Origin: Eubacterium plexicaudatum ASF492
Lineage (GTDB): Bacteria > Bacillota > Clostridia > Lachnospirales > Lachnospiraceae
Assembly (NCBI RefSeq): GCF_000364225.2
Contig: NZ_AQFT02000001.1
Coordinates: 372,001 to 436,000 of the forward strand
Length of the DNA: 64,000 bases
Direction of reading: 5' to 3'
Under the pieces are notes generated by a model that saw only the letters and a list, made by a program, of their open reading frames with translations, was not told the origin of the DNA and did no database searches. Of the stretch, positions 1 to 7,846 are shown in pieces (the stretch's first letter is position 1; each line of letters begins with the position of its first letter). Both the position numbers and the translations under genes were made by a program.

Positions 1-561
1 CGGATTTTTATGGGACTGGAGGAAGGACTTTGTAAAACGGCGGACAAAGGCGGAGGCGAAATCCGAATAAGCCGGCTGCGTGAGCAGGGACTTAAGGAAG
101 GAAAGGCCGGAAACCTCCATGGAGGAAAGCACGCCGAGCCAATCTTCCTTCTGCACCCGAAAGAGCTGCAGCCACCGGCGCAGCTGGGAAAGGGTGATGC
201 CGAAGCGTTCGCATAGCCTTTCCACAGTGGAAAGGCGCAGGAAATACTCCGCCAGGACACGTAGAAGGAAGAACAGGCCGTAGCCGGAGTAGGGAATGAT
301 GAAGTCCGGGAGGATGGCATGGGTATGGCCACAGGTACAGATAAGGCGCATGATGCAGAGGCTGTGGCGGACCTGGGTGCCGCCTATAAAGTCCACCAGG
401 GAGCGGTCATAGTAGGCATGGATGCGGCAGGATCCCTTTCCCCCACAGCAGGGACAGGTCTGCAGTTCCGAACGGAATCCGGCCATAAAGGAATCGAACA
501 GGATCTTTGATGAACTTTTTATACGAACCAGCTTGCAAAACAGGGAATTTTCTCTTATCAT
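1..561 (-). CDS. DUF6431-like Zn-ribbon/HTH protein of Tn-A', partial at 3' end
   Basis: First gene of the transposon, a duplicate of the gene at 14426-15019. The visible part carries the Cys-rich N-terminus (CPCC, then CTCGH) and the following helix-turn-helix-like segment around RLCERFGITLSQLRRW. The C-terminal residues run off the window edge. The family name is from memory of similar transposon-borne genes and is not proven here. The role is probably DNA binding in transposition or target choice, by inference from its fixed place in the element. Confidence 0.75.
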   Translation of the reverse strand, partial: MIRENSLFCKLVRIKSSSKILFDSFMAGFRSELQTCPCCGGKGSCRIHAYYDRSLVDFIGGTQVRHSLCIMRLICTCGHTHAILPDFIIPYSGYGLFFLLRVLAEYFLRLSTVERLCERFGITLSQLRRWLQLFRVQKEDWLGVLSSMEVSGLSFLKSLLTQPAYSDFASAFVRRFTKSFLQSHKNP

Positions 562-632
562 AATATATGTCGGTGGTGCCGGAGCCTCATGAGAGGGACA
601 TGATCCCGTATAAGGCAGGCACACTGGTATGC

Positions 633-680
633 GAGAGAAAGAACGAACTGTGGAAGGGGCTGTTCTTTCTCTTTTTTTTG
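633..680 (+). terminator. Terminator inside the transposon left end
   Basis: An inverted repeat AGAGAAAGAAC / GTTCTTTCTCT (about 634-644 and 662-672) is followed by a run of T on the plus strand. It would stop transcription leaving the element across its left end. The same structure occurs inverted in Tn-A at about 14307-14354. Confidence 0.65.
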
Positions 681-831
681 TTCCATAAAAACTATATCGG
701 AATGACATGGGATGGTCAAGAGGAAAACGTGCCGCCTCCTGTAGCACACTTTTATAGACAGTGTATAAAAATTGAGATTATAATTTGACGTTTTTGTGCG
801 GGAGATAGGAACTTTAATTTGCTGGGCTACA

Positions 832-1313
832 ATGTGGAAGCTGCACATAAGTATGTAGATAGTTTTTTTGCAGCAACTGGAAGTACAGTTGTATGCCGTC
901 ATGCATATTTAGATGAGAATGGAAATTACAGTAATTTTACTGTTTCAGTTAGAAAAGATGCGTTAAACGAAAAACTCCGCAAAGAAGCGCAGGAAAACGC
1001 CGAAGAGCGGATTGAGAAGTCAAGAGAAAAAGCCCGTGAAAATGCGGAGCAGCTTGCGGAGAAATTAGAGGAAAAGGCAGAGGAAAGCGAAAAGTCGGAA
1101 GAAAAGAAAGTAGTAAAGGAAGATGGAACAACAACTCCGAACAAAGCAGAGCAACTCTTAGAAGAAAAAATGACTGCTTCCAAAGATGGCACGATTTATC
1201 TGAATGACACAGATATGAAAACAATCATCGAAGCTGCCCAGGAAGAGGATGCGGGCAAAACCACTGTAAAAGAACAGGCACAGGTGGGTGCGAATCTGGA
1301 TTTGAAGATATAA
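832..1313 (+). pseudogene. DUF6033-like protein, 3' fragment cut by Tn-A'
   Basis: About 160 residues remain of a larger protein whose 5' end was removed by the transposon ending at 831. The fragment has an acidic/lysine-rich coiled-coil stretch (repeats of KLRKEAQENAEE and AEQLAEKLEEKAEES type, roughly residues 50-100). It ends in LDLKI, nearly the same tail as the next gene (LDMKI). I assign it tentatively to the DUF6033-type proteins common in Lachnospiraceae; no function is known. It has no start codon of its own apart from ones created by the insertion, so it is probably dead. Confidence 0.6.
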
Positions 1314-1410
1314 TGTTCCAACCCTATTCCGCAGAGGTATATAAGAAAGTGCCTCTTTATATGCAGGCCAAGGTTGGCAAAAAATATTTTCAATAAGGAG
1401 GATGATATCA

Positions 1411-2061
1411 ATGAACATTAGTTTCAATGCAGGGAGTTCTGGAGGATACAGTAGTATCAATAAAAGCAGCGCACAGTATAAGGCTGTTGAAAGGGATCAT
1501 TTGAGTGCCATCATTGCAAATGAAGCAACCATGTCCGATAAGGAGCGGCTGATTTATGAAACATTTGGCGGACGGGATACTATCATTAAAAATTACATGA
1601 AATTATATGACTCTAATGGGAATTTCCTTAATGCGTATGGTGTAGCAGGAATGTGCGTGGATGGAAAAAGTCCTTCGGAATATAATCAGATTATAGATGT
1701 TTCCGAAGACTGGCGACAAGAGATGTTTGATATGGTCAAAAGGGAGTTCATACAAGAAAATGGTGTTGCGAATGGGGATACAACCAAAAGGACATCACTG
1801 TATACGGCGTATCAAAAAAGCATTAAGATTGATGACCGATTGAAAGGTACATGGACGCTTGGGCAATATGAAAAAGCATATAATAAGGCTTTTTATGATG
1901 CGGTAAAGGCAGCTAATCCCAACTGGAAGCAAGGTGATCCGTTTGATTCCAGAATACTGGACGGCGTTACAAGGGAATTCGTAGAAAGCCAGCTTGTCAA
2001 AAGTGGCAATACGTTTGTTAAAAAATCATCTTCGGGTAGCAGATTGGATATGAAGATATGA
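1411..2061 (+). CDS. Hypothetical protein with C-terminal LDMKI tail
   Basis: A 216-residue soluble protein without signal peptide or membrane segment. The start ATG is chosen because AAGGAGG lies at the right distance (1396-1402). The N-terminus is rich in Ser/Gly (NAGSSGGYSSINKSS). The middle is acidic and hydrophilic, and the last residues SRLDMKI match the tail ANLDLKI of the upstream fragment. Sequence just after both stop codons is also similar (PYS-EV-K if translated). I do not recognise a catalytic motif. It probably belongs with its two neighbours in one lineage-specific family or operon. Confidence 0.7.
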   Translation: MNISFNAGSSGGYSSINKSSAQYKAVERDHLSAIIANEATMSDKERLIYETFGGRDTIIKNYMKLYDSNGNFLNAYGVAGMCVDGKSPSEYNQIIDVSEDWRQEMFDMVKREFIQENGVANGDTTKRTSLYTAYQKSIKIDDRLKGTWTLGQYEKAYNKAFYDAVKAANPNWKQGDPFDSRILDGVTREFVESQLVKSGNTFVKKSSSGSRLDMKI

Positions 2062-2172
2062 TCTTTACACCTTATTCCACAGAGGTGCATAAATTTATGC
2101 CTTTGCGGAGGTGTGGGGTAGCTCTAAATGATAAAGGATTTAATCAAAACAAAGTAAAGGAGAGTGCAGATT

Positions 2173-3216
2173 ATGAATATTGATTACAGCCAGTTTTACA
2201 GAGGAACAACAAATATCCCATCATATGGAAGCGGTGCGTATAAGAAGGACACCCTTGTAAAATATGAGTTCAACACAACGGATGAGCATGGCAACAAGGT
2301 CATGGATAAGATGTCAAGGGAAGAAACCCTGCAGGCAATGAAAGACATCCGTTCACAGTATGGGGATGCAGTCATTGTGGAATTTTCAGGAGACGGCATG
2401 GCGGCTCTTGTAGAAGGAAAGAAAGGCAGTATGGTACTGGAAGATAAGGAAGCAATGGAAGCGAAAAATGCGGCGTTCCAAAAGGATATCGTGCAGATTG
2501 ACAATTCCTTAAATGACCTTCCGGCATATTCAGGGATGTATGGCGCAGACAAGGCGGTTGCATCAGCACTGGAGAACTGCGGCAAAGAGGAGCAGGGATT
2601 CGTGTATGACATCATCCGGCAGAATTTCCTTGTGGGGAACAGCGGTTCCATGACAGAGGAGGAGCGGCAGGCGAACATTTCACTCGGCATGAAGAAAGCA
2701 GAATATGCGGCACAGAACTTTATCCCGGAGGAAAGCAGGGAGGCATTTCTGGAAGCGATGGAGTCCATTGCAAAACTGGCAAGCGCAGGAAAAGCCGACA
2801 GCAGCGGGAACATGGATTATGGGGTTGCAAAAGGCAGGTATCTTGGGCATGGGAGCAATCTCGTCCAGACAACAAATGCGCTTGACATGATGCGGACGAT
2901 GGACAAAGATGCATATGCCGAATACCAGAAGATGGGCCAGAACGATGACGGCGGGCTCAGTGCATTGAAATACCTTACAAACTGGTATGCAGGCGCAGTA
3001 AAGAAAGACTCTTCGATGGTTGATACTTACGAAAAACAGTCGGAGGAATATGTGGAGAAAAACGTGAAAGACCGGGAGCTGGATGCAACCTTTGCGGACA
3101 TAAAGACGGAAAGCATGGCGGCTTTCCTTGAAAGCCTAAAAATGTTCCAGAATAACAATCCGAATTTCCTCTCATCCATCATAAACCGGGAGCTGACATC
3201 GAAGTTTTGGTATTGA
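2173..3216 (+). CDS. Hypothetical 347-residue protein
   Basis: The start ATG (MNIDYSQFYRG) follows an AAAGGAGAG ribosome-binding site. No signal peptide or transmembrane segment is visible. The sequence is hydrophilic, helical and rich in Met, Glu and Lys, with no nucleotide-binding or catalytic motif that I recognise. The MNI-Y beginning and position within a run of similar Clostridia-specific genes suggest a shared process with 832-2061. It could be a structural or secreted-complex component, but nothing in the sequence proves this. Confidence 0.7.
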   Translation: MNIDYSQFYRGTTNIPSYGSGAYKKDTLVKYEFNTTDEHGNKVMDKMSREETLQAMKDIRSQYGDAVIVEFSGDGMAALVEGKKGSMVLEDKEAMEAKNAAFQKDIVQIDNSLNDLPAYSGMYGADKAVASALENCGKEEQGFVYDIIRQNFLVGNSGSMTEEERQANISLGMKKAEYAAQNFIPEESREAFLEAMESIAKLASAGKADSSGNMDYGVAKGRYLGHGSNLVQTTNALDMMRTMDKDAYAEYQKMGQNDDGGLSALKYLTNWYAGAVKKDSSMVDTYEKQSEEYVEKNVKDRELDATFADIKTESMAAFLESLKMFQNNNPNFLSSIINRELTSKFWY

Positions 3217-3248
3217 TGGTACAGTAACGGGGGAGGTCTGCCACGGCT

Positions 3249-3300
3249 ACATATCCCCAATAAGGCACAGAGGACGAACAGGCTTCAGCAGGGAAGCAGT
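3249..3300 (+). repeat. Intergenic repeat, short copy
   Basis: Begins ATATCCCCAATAAG, continues CACAGAGGACGAACAGGCTT, and ends GCAGGGAAGC. Related copies follow the next two genes (3709-3795 and 4962-5032). It lies between stop and start codons on the same strand as the genes. Confidence 0.55.
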
Positions 3301-3336
3301 TGCAATATAAATAATTGATGGAGGTTCTGCAGCATT

Positions 3337-3684
3337 ATGAAAAAGAACATTATATTGTGGTTGGCGGTTTCAGCGGTAGTCATGCTGGCATTGCCGTGGA
3401 TTGCGGTTACTTTCGTAAAAGGTGATGCAGGAATGGCAGCCTGTTTCGTCCTATTTTTTGCACTTAATCCGTTATACTCAGTGATACTCGGCGTTTTCGC
3501 GGGAAAAGATGTGAAGCATCTGTGGAGTCTGCCAGTTATTTCTGCGGTGCTGTTCCTGATCGGCACATGGATATTTTTTGATATGGGTGAAATGGCATTT
3601 GTTTTGTATGCGGTGGTCTATCTCGCTTTAGGAATAGTGACCATGCTGATTTCTATGATCATCAGAAAGAAGGTACAAAGATAA
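3337..3684 (+). CDS. Small membrane protein, about four TM segments
   Basis: A 115-residue protein made almost entirely of hydrophobic segments: about residues 5-25, 33-55, 64-83 and 90-108, ending in a positive tail (RKKVQR). A GGAGG-type site (ATGGAGGTTC) precedes the ATG. No transporter or enzyme signature is visible. It lies between two copies of the intergenic repeat and upstream of a lipoprotein gene, so a cell-envelope role is likely but unproven. Confidence 0.7.
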   Translation: MKKNIILWLAVSAVVMLALPWIAVTFVKGDAGMAACFVLFFALNPLYSVILGVFAGKDVKHLWSLPVISAVLFLIGTWIFFDMGEMAFVLYAVVYLALGIVTMLISMIIRKKVQR

Positions 3685-3708
3685 TAAATGCATACGGTTC
3701 TACAGAAG

Positions 3709-3795
3709 CATATCCCCAATAAGCCGCAGAGGACGGACAGGGCAGGCTTTCCCGGTTTCCGGCAGATTGGGGAATTGGTGAGCAGGGGCAGTTGC
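3709..3795 (+). repeat. Intergenic repeat, long copy
   Basis: Contains ATATCCCCAATAAG-CGCAGAGGACGGACAGG followed by CCCGGTTTCCGGCAGATTGG and GGAATTGGTGAGCAGG. The part from the CCCGGTTTCCGG core to GAGCAGG recurs at 4962-5032 with few changes. Each copy follows a gene of this cluster. Confidence 0.7.
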
Positions 3796-3865
3796 GTGAA
3801 TGGAAAGGTTTTCTTTTGGCTGTTTTGGAAAGAAGGTCAAAGCATAAACAGGAAGGCTAGATATT

Positions 3866-4948
3866 ATGAAAAGATTGATTACATTAATTATATTGGCGTT
3901 TTGTATGCTGGCTTTGCTTGCTGGGTGTTCCGGTCGGGAAAATGAAATAGGAGATATCAATAACTATACGCCAATTGTTTTGCTGGATGATACGGTTGTT
4001 TATAACTATATTGATGAAAGTGGTGCATTGGTAATTGGAAACTATGATTTTTCCTCCAAAAAATATTCAGATACTGTGAGTGTGGAAGAATTTTATATTT
4101 CAAGTGGAAAACCTGCGGTGATTGATGATTCCATTATTTTGCCTGTAACCTTAAATACAAATGAGCATAAACTTTTGAGAGTAAATGCTGATTCCAATAC
4201 GTTTGAAATAATATTTACTGAATTTAACTCTTATCCAATGGACGCAGTTTCTATAATGGGCACAGACATTTATATGTTAAGCACCATGAAAGATGATGTG
4301 GCTACAGCAACTTATATCAGAAAATATAATGAGAATACCGGGGATATGGATATCTGCATTGAAAAACAGTTTACAGATAATACAGGTGAGCAGATAACGA
4401 CATTTGCCTGTAGCAACGAAAATATTTATGTGCTGGTAAATAATATGGGAGCAGAAAATGATGTTTATATAGAAATTTATGATGATAAAAAATATGATTT
4501 ACTTGGTAAGCTGTACTTTGATTCTGAATTGAGAAATTTTGTTTCCAATAATGGGATAGTAGAATTTTATTGTTTTGGCAGTTACTTATACATAAGGAAT
4601 TTTTCTGATTATGGTGCGATAGGGGAAATAGAAAATAACCAGATAAAAACCTTTCTTAATTTGCCTGGTTTGCGTATGGCTTATAACGGTAAAAATACGC
4701 AGGATAATTATTATGGATTTTTTGTAAGAAATGGCAGAGAGCTTTATCTTTTAGATGTTTATTCTGATACTCTATATGAAACCAATTTAGATCTATCACA
4801 AGATGAAAGCATTCGTAATGCTATCTCTGATGGAAATAATATATGTATCAGTATTCTTGATGAGAGGGATACAGAGTCTTTTACAACAAAAAAGACCATT
4901 ATAGTGGATTTCAATGAATTGAAAGAAAAAGCATATCAAACAAAGTGA
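3866..4948 (+). CDS. Predicted lipoprotein, 360 residues
   Basis: The N-terminus is a type II signal peptide: MKRLITLIILAF, then the lipobox LLAGC with Cys about residue 21, then a polar mature start SGRENE. The rest is beta-rich with repeated short strands and Asp/Asn turns (for example YNYIDESGALVIGNYDF and YIRNFSDYGAIGEIENN), which suggests a beta-propeller-like extracellular domain. It is expected to be anchored on the outer face of the membrane. Base composition is clearly more AT-rich than its neighbours, a sign of separate origin. No specific ligand can be inferred. Confidence 0.75.
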   Translation: MKRLITLIILAFCMLALLAGCSGRENEIGDINNYTPIVLLDDTVVYNYIDESGALVIGNYDFSSKKYSDTVSVEEFYISSGKPAVIDDSIILPVTLNTNEHKLLRVNADSNTFEIIFTEFNSYPMDAVSIMGTDIYMLSTMKDDVATATYIRKYNENTGDMDICIEKQFTDNTGEQITTFACSNENIYVLVNNMGAENDVYIEIYDDKKYDLLGKLYFDSELRNFVSNNGIVEFYCFGSYLYIRNFSDYGAIGEIENNQIKTFLNLPGLRMAYNGKNTQDNYYGFFVRNGRELYLLDVYSDTLYETNLDLSQDESIRNAISDGNNICISILDERDTESFTTKKTIIVDFNELKEKAYQTK

Positions 4949-4961
4949 AAAAGGCTATCCA

Positions 4962-5032
4962 TTATATATCTCCAATAAAACACAGAGAGCAGGCTTCCCC
5001 GGTTTCCGGCAGATTGGGGAATCGGGGAGCAG
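4962..5032 (+). repeat. Intergenic repeat, third copy
   Basis: ATATCTCCAATAAAACACAG then AGCAGGCTTCCCCGGTTTCC and GGCAGATTGGGGAATCGGGG. It closely matches 3709-3795 except for a short internal gap after the CACAG. Confidence 0.7.
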
Positions 5033-5061
5033 GAAGAAAATCAATAATACACAAACGATAA

Positions 5062-5110
5062 AAGGGAACCAAGCAGAGCGTAACTATTGCCTGTCTGGTT
5101 CCCTTGTTAC
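5062..5110 (+). terminator. Inverted repeat, possible terminator
   Basis: AAGGGAACCA (5062-5071) pairs with TGGTTCCCTT (5096-5105) across a 24-base loop. It lies after the lipoprotein gene. The T-run is weak, so termination is plausible rather than certain. Confidence 0.4.
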
Positions 5111-5189
5111 ATATCAGTGCGGGGAGGCGGTGGCGGATGTCATAAAATAAGGCCGGTTACTGGCCTGAATGTAAAGGAGGCGGCGGCAG

Positions 5190-5372
5190 ATGGAAGTGAT
5201 CAAATGCCCCAACCCCAAATGCAGGCGGCGCATTTTGGATGATGAGGGAACTGAAACAGAGTGGACGGTTCTGGCGATTAAATGCCAGCACTGCGGAAAA
5301 TTGGTAAGGCTGTACTGCGGGCCGGACGGGATAGAAGCTGGTATATATGAGAAGAAAAAACGGCGGAGGTGA
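5190..5372 (+). CDS. Small zinc-ribbon protein (60 aa)
   Basis: Two CXXC-like knuckles, CPNPKC near residue 6 and CQHCGK near residue 33, fit a single zinc ribbon; the tail is KKKRRR. The AAGGAGG site at 5173-5179 supports the ATG. It resembles phage and mobile-element Com-like or Ogr-like small zinc proteins. A second protein of the same plan lies at 5533. The role is unknown; nucleic-acid binding is an inference from the fold. Confidence 0.65.
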   Translation: MEVIKCPNPKCRRRILDDEGTETEWTVLAIKCQHCGKLVRLYCGPDGIEAGIYEKKKRRR

Positions 5373-5532
5373 TTCTGCTGTTTTTTTATGCATAAATGAT
5401 TAAGGCGGTGCTTTCCGGCCCATACTTATAACAGGCAATGGAAATTTATGGAAATTTCCACCGATGGGATATTTTATGCAGGATGCATAGCATGGCATTG
5501 TCATCCAAAACAGGCTGTGGGAGGTATACGGT

Positions 5533-5685
5533 ATGTGTATGGTCAAATGTCCCGCTTGCAAAGGACGGATCTGCGATTTAATTGCCACCGCAGGAGGGCG
5601 CGTAGTCTTAAAGGTCAAATGCCCTGAATGCGGGAGGATAGTCAAATTGGAATGGCTACTACAGGTCACGGAGACAGCTAAATAA
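5533..5685 (+). CDS. Very small zinc-ribbon protein (50 aa)
   Basis: Reads MCMVKCPACKGRICD near the N-terminus and CPECGR about residue 31, so four cysteines form one zinc ribbon. GGGAGG at 5519-5524 is a good ribosome-binding site. It is shorter than but similar in plan to the gene at 5190, with a hydrophobic end (IVKLEWLLQ). Mom/Com-like regulators in phages have this size. A strong terminator follows directly. Confidence 0.6.
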   Translation: MCMVKCPACKGRICDLIATAGGRVVLKVKCPECGRIVKLEWLLQVTETAK

Positions 5686-5728
5686 GACTTACTACCGAGC
5701 GAGTGGGACCAGGGGACATCGAGTCACG

Positions 5729-5783
5729 AATGGCCGGAGTGAAGCTAGAGACAATGAGCCTTAGCTTACTCCGGCCATTTTTC
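5729..5783 (+). terminator. Rho-independent terminator
   Basis: The stem ATGGCCGGAGT pairs with ACTCCGGCCAT around an inner hairpin and is followed by TTTTTCC. It closes the zinc-ribbon gene pair. Confidence 0.8.
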
Positions 5784-5857
5784 CATTTTAAATCAATTTC
5801 ATATCAAAAATAGAAGCGTTTCTGGCTTTACGAAGGCGTAAAGAAAGGAACGCTTTT

Positions 5858-6121
5858 ATGTCTGAAAAAATCATCAGGATCAAGTCAGGAAACGAAGAAT
5901 TCACAATGAGTGTTACAGAAGAGTCCTATGAGGCGTGGAAGGATAGTGCCTCGGAGGAAGCGGGCATGGCACGAGCAGGGAACTGGCTCCCTGCACCCAC
6001 GGCCGGATATCATATTTTTTCTGTATATACAGCAGCCTCAAGGGGGACTGCGGAATTTTTTATTCGACACATTTCTATCTCTTTTCCCAACAAATCACAA
6101 AAGAATACAATGTTTTTATGA
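5858..6121 (+). CDS. Short hypothetical protein, possibly a fragment
   Basis: An AAAGAAAGGA site precedes the ATG. The first 35 residues (MSEKIIRIKSGNEEF then TMSVTEESYEAWKD) look like a real hydrophilic N-terminus. After about residue 40 composition becomes irregular, as if the frame had been lost or the gene fused to noncoding DNA. It ends just before a terminator. It may be the start of a truncated gene. Confidence 0.35.
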   Translation: MSEKIIRIKSGNEEFTMSVTEESYEAWKDSASEEAGMARAGNWLPAPTAGYHIFSVYTAASRGTAEFFIRHISISFPNKSQKNTMFL

Positions 6122-6123
6122 CA

Positions 6124-6160
6124 GGCGCACCTGGGATTCTTCGGGTGCGCTTTTTTTGCG
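6124..6160 (+). terminator. Rho-independent terminator
   Basis: GCGCACCTGGG-ATTC-TTCGGGTGCGC followed by seven T. It separates the short gene before it from the sigma-like gene after it. Confidence 0.75.
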
Positions 6161-6257
6161 CTTTCGGCTGTAGGCATCAGCCGCCGTTCAGGGGCCGTGC
6201 GCCCCCTCTGGTCTTGAAAATTGTTTAACCAAATTTCAAGAACTGGAGGGAATCTGA

Positions 6258-6640
6258 ATGAAAATTAAATATGAATTTGCGGATGGGACTGTATCAGAGG
6301 TTGAGGTGGAGGAATCCATCGGTGCCGTCATCATTGAGGACAGGCGGCTGGAAGATAACCTTTCCCGCAAGGAACGTTACCACTGTTATTCGCTGGATGC
6401 AGCGTAGTTTGTGGGAGAGGAGTATGCTGACAGGGAAACGCCGGAAACGAAGATGGAGCGTGAAATGGACACGGAGCGTATCGCCCAGGCATTGGACGGG
6501 CTGTCGGAAGTGCAGCGCAGGCGGATTCTGATGCTGGCGGGCGGTATGTCCGTTAACGAGATTGCGCGTAAGGAAGGCGTGCATCACAGCGTGGTCTCAG
6601 AAACGATATCTGCGGCCCGGAAAAATTTAAAAAGTTTTTC
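6258..6640 (+). pseudogene. Sigma-70-like HTH protein with in-frame amber, 3' end cut by IS66
   Basis: From ATG 6258 (site TGGAGGG) the frame reads MKIKYEFADGTVSEVEVEES and reaches TAG at 6405-6407, then continues in the same frame with EEYADRETPE and a region-4-type HTH (IAQALDGLSEVQRRRIL, MSVNEIARKEGVHHSVVSE). This is the plan of the small sigma-factor-like protein of Tn916-type conjugative elements. Only one base substitution (GAG to TAG) is needed to explain the stop. An alternative GTG start at 6411 would give the HTH half alone. The IS66 insertion at 6641 removes the last residues; the reading frame resumes at 9623. Confidence 0.7.
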
Positions 6641-6816
6641 GTAAGCGATGAATAACCCACCGTTCCACAGGAACTTGATTTTGCTCTATAATGGTATCAG
6701 CTTGGAGCGGATGTCCACATCAGTTCTTGATAAAGTAGCCCGGCAGCCGTTTATTGCTTTTCCTGCGGCTCCACTACTGCCATCCATTCCAAAAATAATA
6801 ATCAGGAGATGATGCT

Positions 6817-7212
6817 ATGTCAGAGAAAAAGAAAACCCGCAGTGACCAGGAATGGCTGGAGCTGATCCAGGAATGCCGCACGAGCGGCCTGCCTGACAGA
6901 GAATGGTGCCGGCTGCATTCCATATCCATAAAAACATTTCATAACAAAGTTTCAGACCTAAAGAAAAAATCCTGTATCATACCAGATCCGCAGGCGGCCC
7001 CATCCAGGCAGGTGCACGAAGTGGTTCCACTGGAGCTGGGCAGCAGCCCTGTCCCTGATCCAGGCTGCGCTGCAAGTGATACGCTGCCGGTTCCAGCAGC
7101 CCATGCTGCCATCACGGTCAGGATGCCGGGGTACAGCATTGAAATTGCAGACGGTGCTTCAGAAGATACCATACGGAATACGCTTCTGGCGCTGGGGAGG
7201 CTGTGCTGTTAG
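6817..7212 (+). CDS. tnpA: IS66 accessory protein TnpA
   Basis: A 131-residue protein with the TnpA plan: an N-terminal helix-turn-helix (WLELIQECRTSGLPDREWCR, then HSISIKTFHNKVSDLKKK) and a variable tail. It is thought to act with TnpB in IS66 transposition. AGGAGATGATGCT precedes the ATG. It overlaps tnpB by 10 bases. Confidence 0.85.
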   Translation: MSEKKKTRSDQEWLELIQECRTSGLPDREWCRLHSISIKTFHNKVSDLKKKSCIIPDPQAAPSRQVHEVVPLELGSSPVPDPGCAASDTLPVPAAHAAITVRMPGYSIEIADGASEDTIRNTLLALGRLCC

Positions 7213-7559
7213 GTGCATTGTCCAGTGACACGAAAGTTTATATCGTCACTGGATGCACCGATATGCGGCGCAGTTTTGACGGCCTTATGTCCCTTATCCG
7301 GGACACTTACCAGATGGACCCTTATGCGGACGCCCTTTATCTGTTTTGCGGCCGGAAAAGAAATACGCTAAAGGCCTTGTACTTTGACCAGACGGGTTTC
7401 GTGCTTTGCACAAAACGCCTGGACAATGGAAAATTCCAGTGGCCGCGGGACGCTTCGCAAGTAAGGCCGCTTACCCGCCAGCAGCTGCGATGGCTTCTGG
7501 AGGGACTCTCCACCTGCCAGCCAAAGGCGGTGCAGCCTTCCGGCAGGAAGGACTTCTGA
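7203..7559 (+). CDS. tnpB: IS66 Orf2 protein TnpB
   Basis: A 118-residue protein with the strongly conserved IS66 TnpB signature (TDMRRSFDGLMSLIRD, then LYLFCGRKRNTLKALYFDQTG). The GTG start lies inside the end of tnpA, implying coupled translation. The length is usual for the family. It is required for transposition with TnpC in known IS66 elements. Confidence 0.9.
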   Translation: MLLGALSSDTKVYIVTGCTDMRRSFDGLMSLIRDTYQMDPYADALYLFCGRKRNTLKALYFDQTGFVLCTKRLDNGKFQWPRDASQVRPLTRQQLRWLLEGLSTCQPKAVQPSGRKDF

Positions 7560-7846
7560 ATTTTTGTGCATTATGTAGAAATTTAAAAATTTTTTTCCAG
7601 CGCTGCAAGCCGCCAGGGAATGTTGTCCACGACGCTGTTTTTTTCCGGAATGCTGTCCACGCATAACGCAGCGCCAGGCCGCAAAACTGTGGATAACCTG
7701 CCTGAAAAATGCTGTTTTTAAGCCTTTTTCCTGTATTTGGCGGCAGTTTCCAGTCCGTCATTGTGCCTATCGCGCAGGTATGGGCGGTTTGATTTCATCC
7801 CCGCGTTTCCTTATAATGTAAGTAAATGGAAACGAGGAGGGCGCAC

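Larger units (their letters stand above)
1..831 (-). mobile_element. Left end of a Tn-A-type transposon (Tn-A'), cut by window edge
   Basis: This segment is the reverse complement of 14156-14986, the left end of Tn-A, and appears essentially identical to it: the same peptides can be read along the whole length. The terminus on the minus strand is TGTAGCCCAGCAAATT, ending at 831. The rest of the element (transposase, ATPase, small last gene) must lie beyond position 1. It has inserted into a DUF6033-like gene whose 3' part follows directly. The target duplication cannot be checked because the other end is outside the window. Confidence 0.9.

Noticed and set aside
3249..5032. The intergenic repeats as a CRISPR array or IS ends
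   Set aside because: Copies are 400-1250 bases apart with genes between them, differ in length, and show no inverted ends.
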